This document shows positions 62,548 through 64,000 of a DNA stretch of 64,000 bases, in pieces. Made by a program: the position numbers and the translations under genes. Position 1 is the first letter of the stretch; each line of letters opens with the position of its first letter. Origin of the DNA: Anas platyrhynchos (taxonomy: Eukaryota; Chordata; Aves; Anseriformes; Anatidae); NCBI RefSeq assembly GCF_047663525.1, contig NC_092587.1, positions 42,802,501 to 42,866,500 of the forward strand, read 5' to 3'. Below the pieces are notes generated by a model. The model was given only the letters and a program-made list of their open reading frames with translations, was not told where the DNA came from and ran no database searches.

Positions 62548-64000
62548 CTGACGAACCAGCAAGCCAAAAGGAGGAGGAAAAAGAAAACAAGGGAGAAAAG
62601 GAAGACAGGGGTAGGGAAAGTGAACATACAGAAAGTGAGAGAGAGAAAGAGAAGTCAGTATTGAAACCAGACACAGATTTTCAGACAGAGTTTTCCCTGT
62701 GACAAAAGCAGGCAATTTTGCAAAAGTAAAGAGGTTGGGATACGAAAGCCTGGTTAAGAAACACAGAATTTAACACAAAAAAAGTAGAACAAACTTAGCA
62801 ACATCACTTGTAGCTACCCCGCAGATGGCTTAAGGAAACCTAAGGGTGCGGTGCCCCCGAAAGGAGAGGTGTCCCATCCCCTCTCTGCCCCCCTCTGTGT
62901 CTCTGCATCTTCAGCAGTCCTCCTGCAGCAGCACTCGCTGCGCTGCAGACACCCAGCTGGCTGGGTCTGCCAGCGGAAGCCGAACCCTTCCGAAGATGAT
63001 TAGTTTTCAGACAGCATTCTCCCCGTGATAAAAGCTGCTGTTTTGCAAAAGTAGCACATTCAGGACATGGATGGTTGAAGCATCAATGCTGACAGAAGGA
63101 AATGGGAAAGCTCGCTGGGGAGCGCAGGGGAAGGCAGGAGCAGTCCCTCCGGACTTCGCCTGCCTCTGCCTCGAGTGTTAAGCGCAGTTAATGAGGCACG
63201 GAGCACCTTTGCTCTCCAGGAGCCACTTATTATGATGAGGTGTATTTACTGACGTGAGGCACGGACTAAAAAAAGGGTAAGAAGCGCTATACTGGGGGAC
63301 TTAGTGAGTGTCAGTGGATTTATGAAGTTAGCTCCTCCACCCATTAACTACAGAACAGAGGAGTGAGACATTAGACAGCCACTAATTAGCTACTGATGTT
63401 AAACTGTTGCTCCCTAACAGCCTGGTTTTAAACAGTCTAATCTAAAATCTCTTCTCCTTTCAGTTGCTCATGCTCGTAGCTTGCAAAAAAAATGGGTGTA
63501 ATTTGTTTCCCAGTCATCCTAGAGCAATGGTTTTCAGCCTTGCTGTTCCAGCCTCCCAGCTGGCTGGAACTCCCCACTCCAGTGACTGCAATGGAAGGAG
63601 CACAGCGATGCTATGTCCTGCCCTGCAGAAGAATTTGCAGCAAACCAGTAATGAGTAGTGAACCACAGAGCAAGGGCAGAGTCACAAGCAGGCAACAAAA
63701 AGCCCTGCTTGACTGCAAACAAATGATTCGTGTATTTACTAAGCAAAAGCCACCAAAGTTCAGTGTCAAAGGCTGCTGATGTTGAACTTCTATTTTTGAA
63801 GCGACACAGCAAATGTGCAGCGGGGCAGTTTCAAATAAAATTCACAACTTTTATTGCCTCGTGAAGTACCTTAATCAACCTATTTGGCAGTGTTCCCCCT
63901 CTCGCCCCCTCCAAGATTACTTCAGAAATCATTGTGCCTCTTCAGCATCTTTTCCAAGAGGTTGGGTTCCATAAAACAGTCGTTTCCTTTCATGGTTTGG
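62548..64000 (-). other. TCF20 intron upstream of the alternative exon
   Basis: No PHD-finger exon is found on the minus strand here, so the window ends inside the intron. The one structure seen is a diverged direct duplication of about 50 nt (62682-62731 and 63004-63052). Confidence 0.6.

Overview
The window is vertebrate nuclear DNA, most likely from a bird. It has compact multi-exon genes with GT-AG introns, GC-rich promoter islands and decayed CR1-type LINE tails, and I recognised no mammalian SINE. A galliform is plausible, but the sequence alone does not settle the species. Eight protein-coding genes can be read in the order and orientation I know from human 22q13.2: SEPTIN3 (+), WBP2NL (+), NAGA (-), PHETA2/FAM109B (+), SMDT1/EMRE (+), NDUFA6 (-), one CYP2D cytochrome P450 (-) and the 3' end of TCF20 (-). 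I checked exon boundaries by hand for GT-AG sites and for continuous reading phase across each junction.

Layout. 1-2905: GC-rich 5' flank or first intron of SEPTIN3. 2906-9040: nine SEPTIN3 coding exons. 9041-12512: its downstream side, with a 336-nt unbroken homopyrimidine tract and, next to the WBP2NL promoter, about 480 nt of A-rich homopurine. 12513-17113: eight WBP2NL coding exons. 17114-20970: convergent 3' ends of WBP2NL and NAGA, whose poly(A) signals lie about 30 nt apart. 20971-23606: eight NAGA exons. 23607-24666: head-to-head NAGA/PHETA2 promoter region. 24667-25443: intronless PHETA2 coding region. 29746-30127: SMDT1. 32860-34017: NDUFA6. 35202-42529: nine CYP2D exons. 42530-57590: about 15 kb without a recognised gene, holding CR1 fossils and an AT-rich block that may be conserved non-coding DNA. 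57591-62547: two alternative 3' exons of TCF20. 62548-64000: TCF20 intron.

The genes do not form one pathway. SEPTIN3 is a neuronal septin GTPase. WBP2NL is a GRAM/PPxY adaptor of the WBP2 family, sperm-associated in mammals. NAGA is a lysosomal glycosidase. PHETA2 is an endosomal OCRL-binding adaptor. SMDT1 and NDUFA6 are small mitochondrial inner-membrane subunits (calcium uniporter and complex I). CYP2D is a microsomal monooxygenase. TCF20 is a chromatin-associated regulator. What they share is a long-conserved neighbourhood.

I found no convincing undescribed biological system. The observations most worth following are: the avian-type WBP2NL, which keeps the WBP2-like tail lost in mammalian PAWP and carries heptapeptide repeats; its promoter with two perfect CRE palindromes beside the homopurine tract; the interlocked WBP2NL/NAGA 3' ends; and the preserved exon switch giving two TCF20 C-termini.
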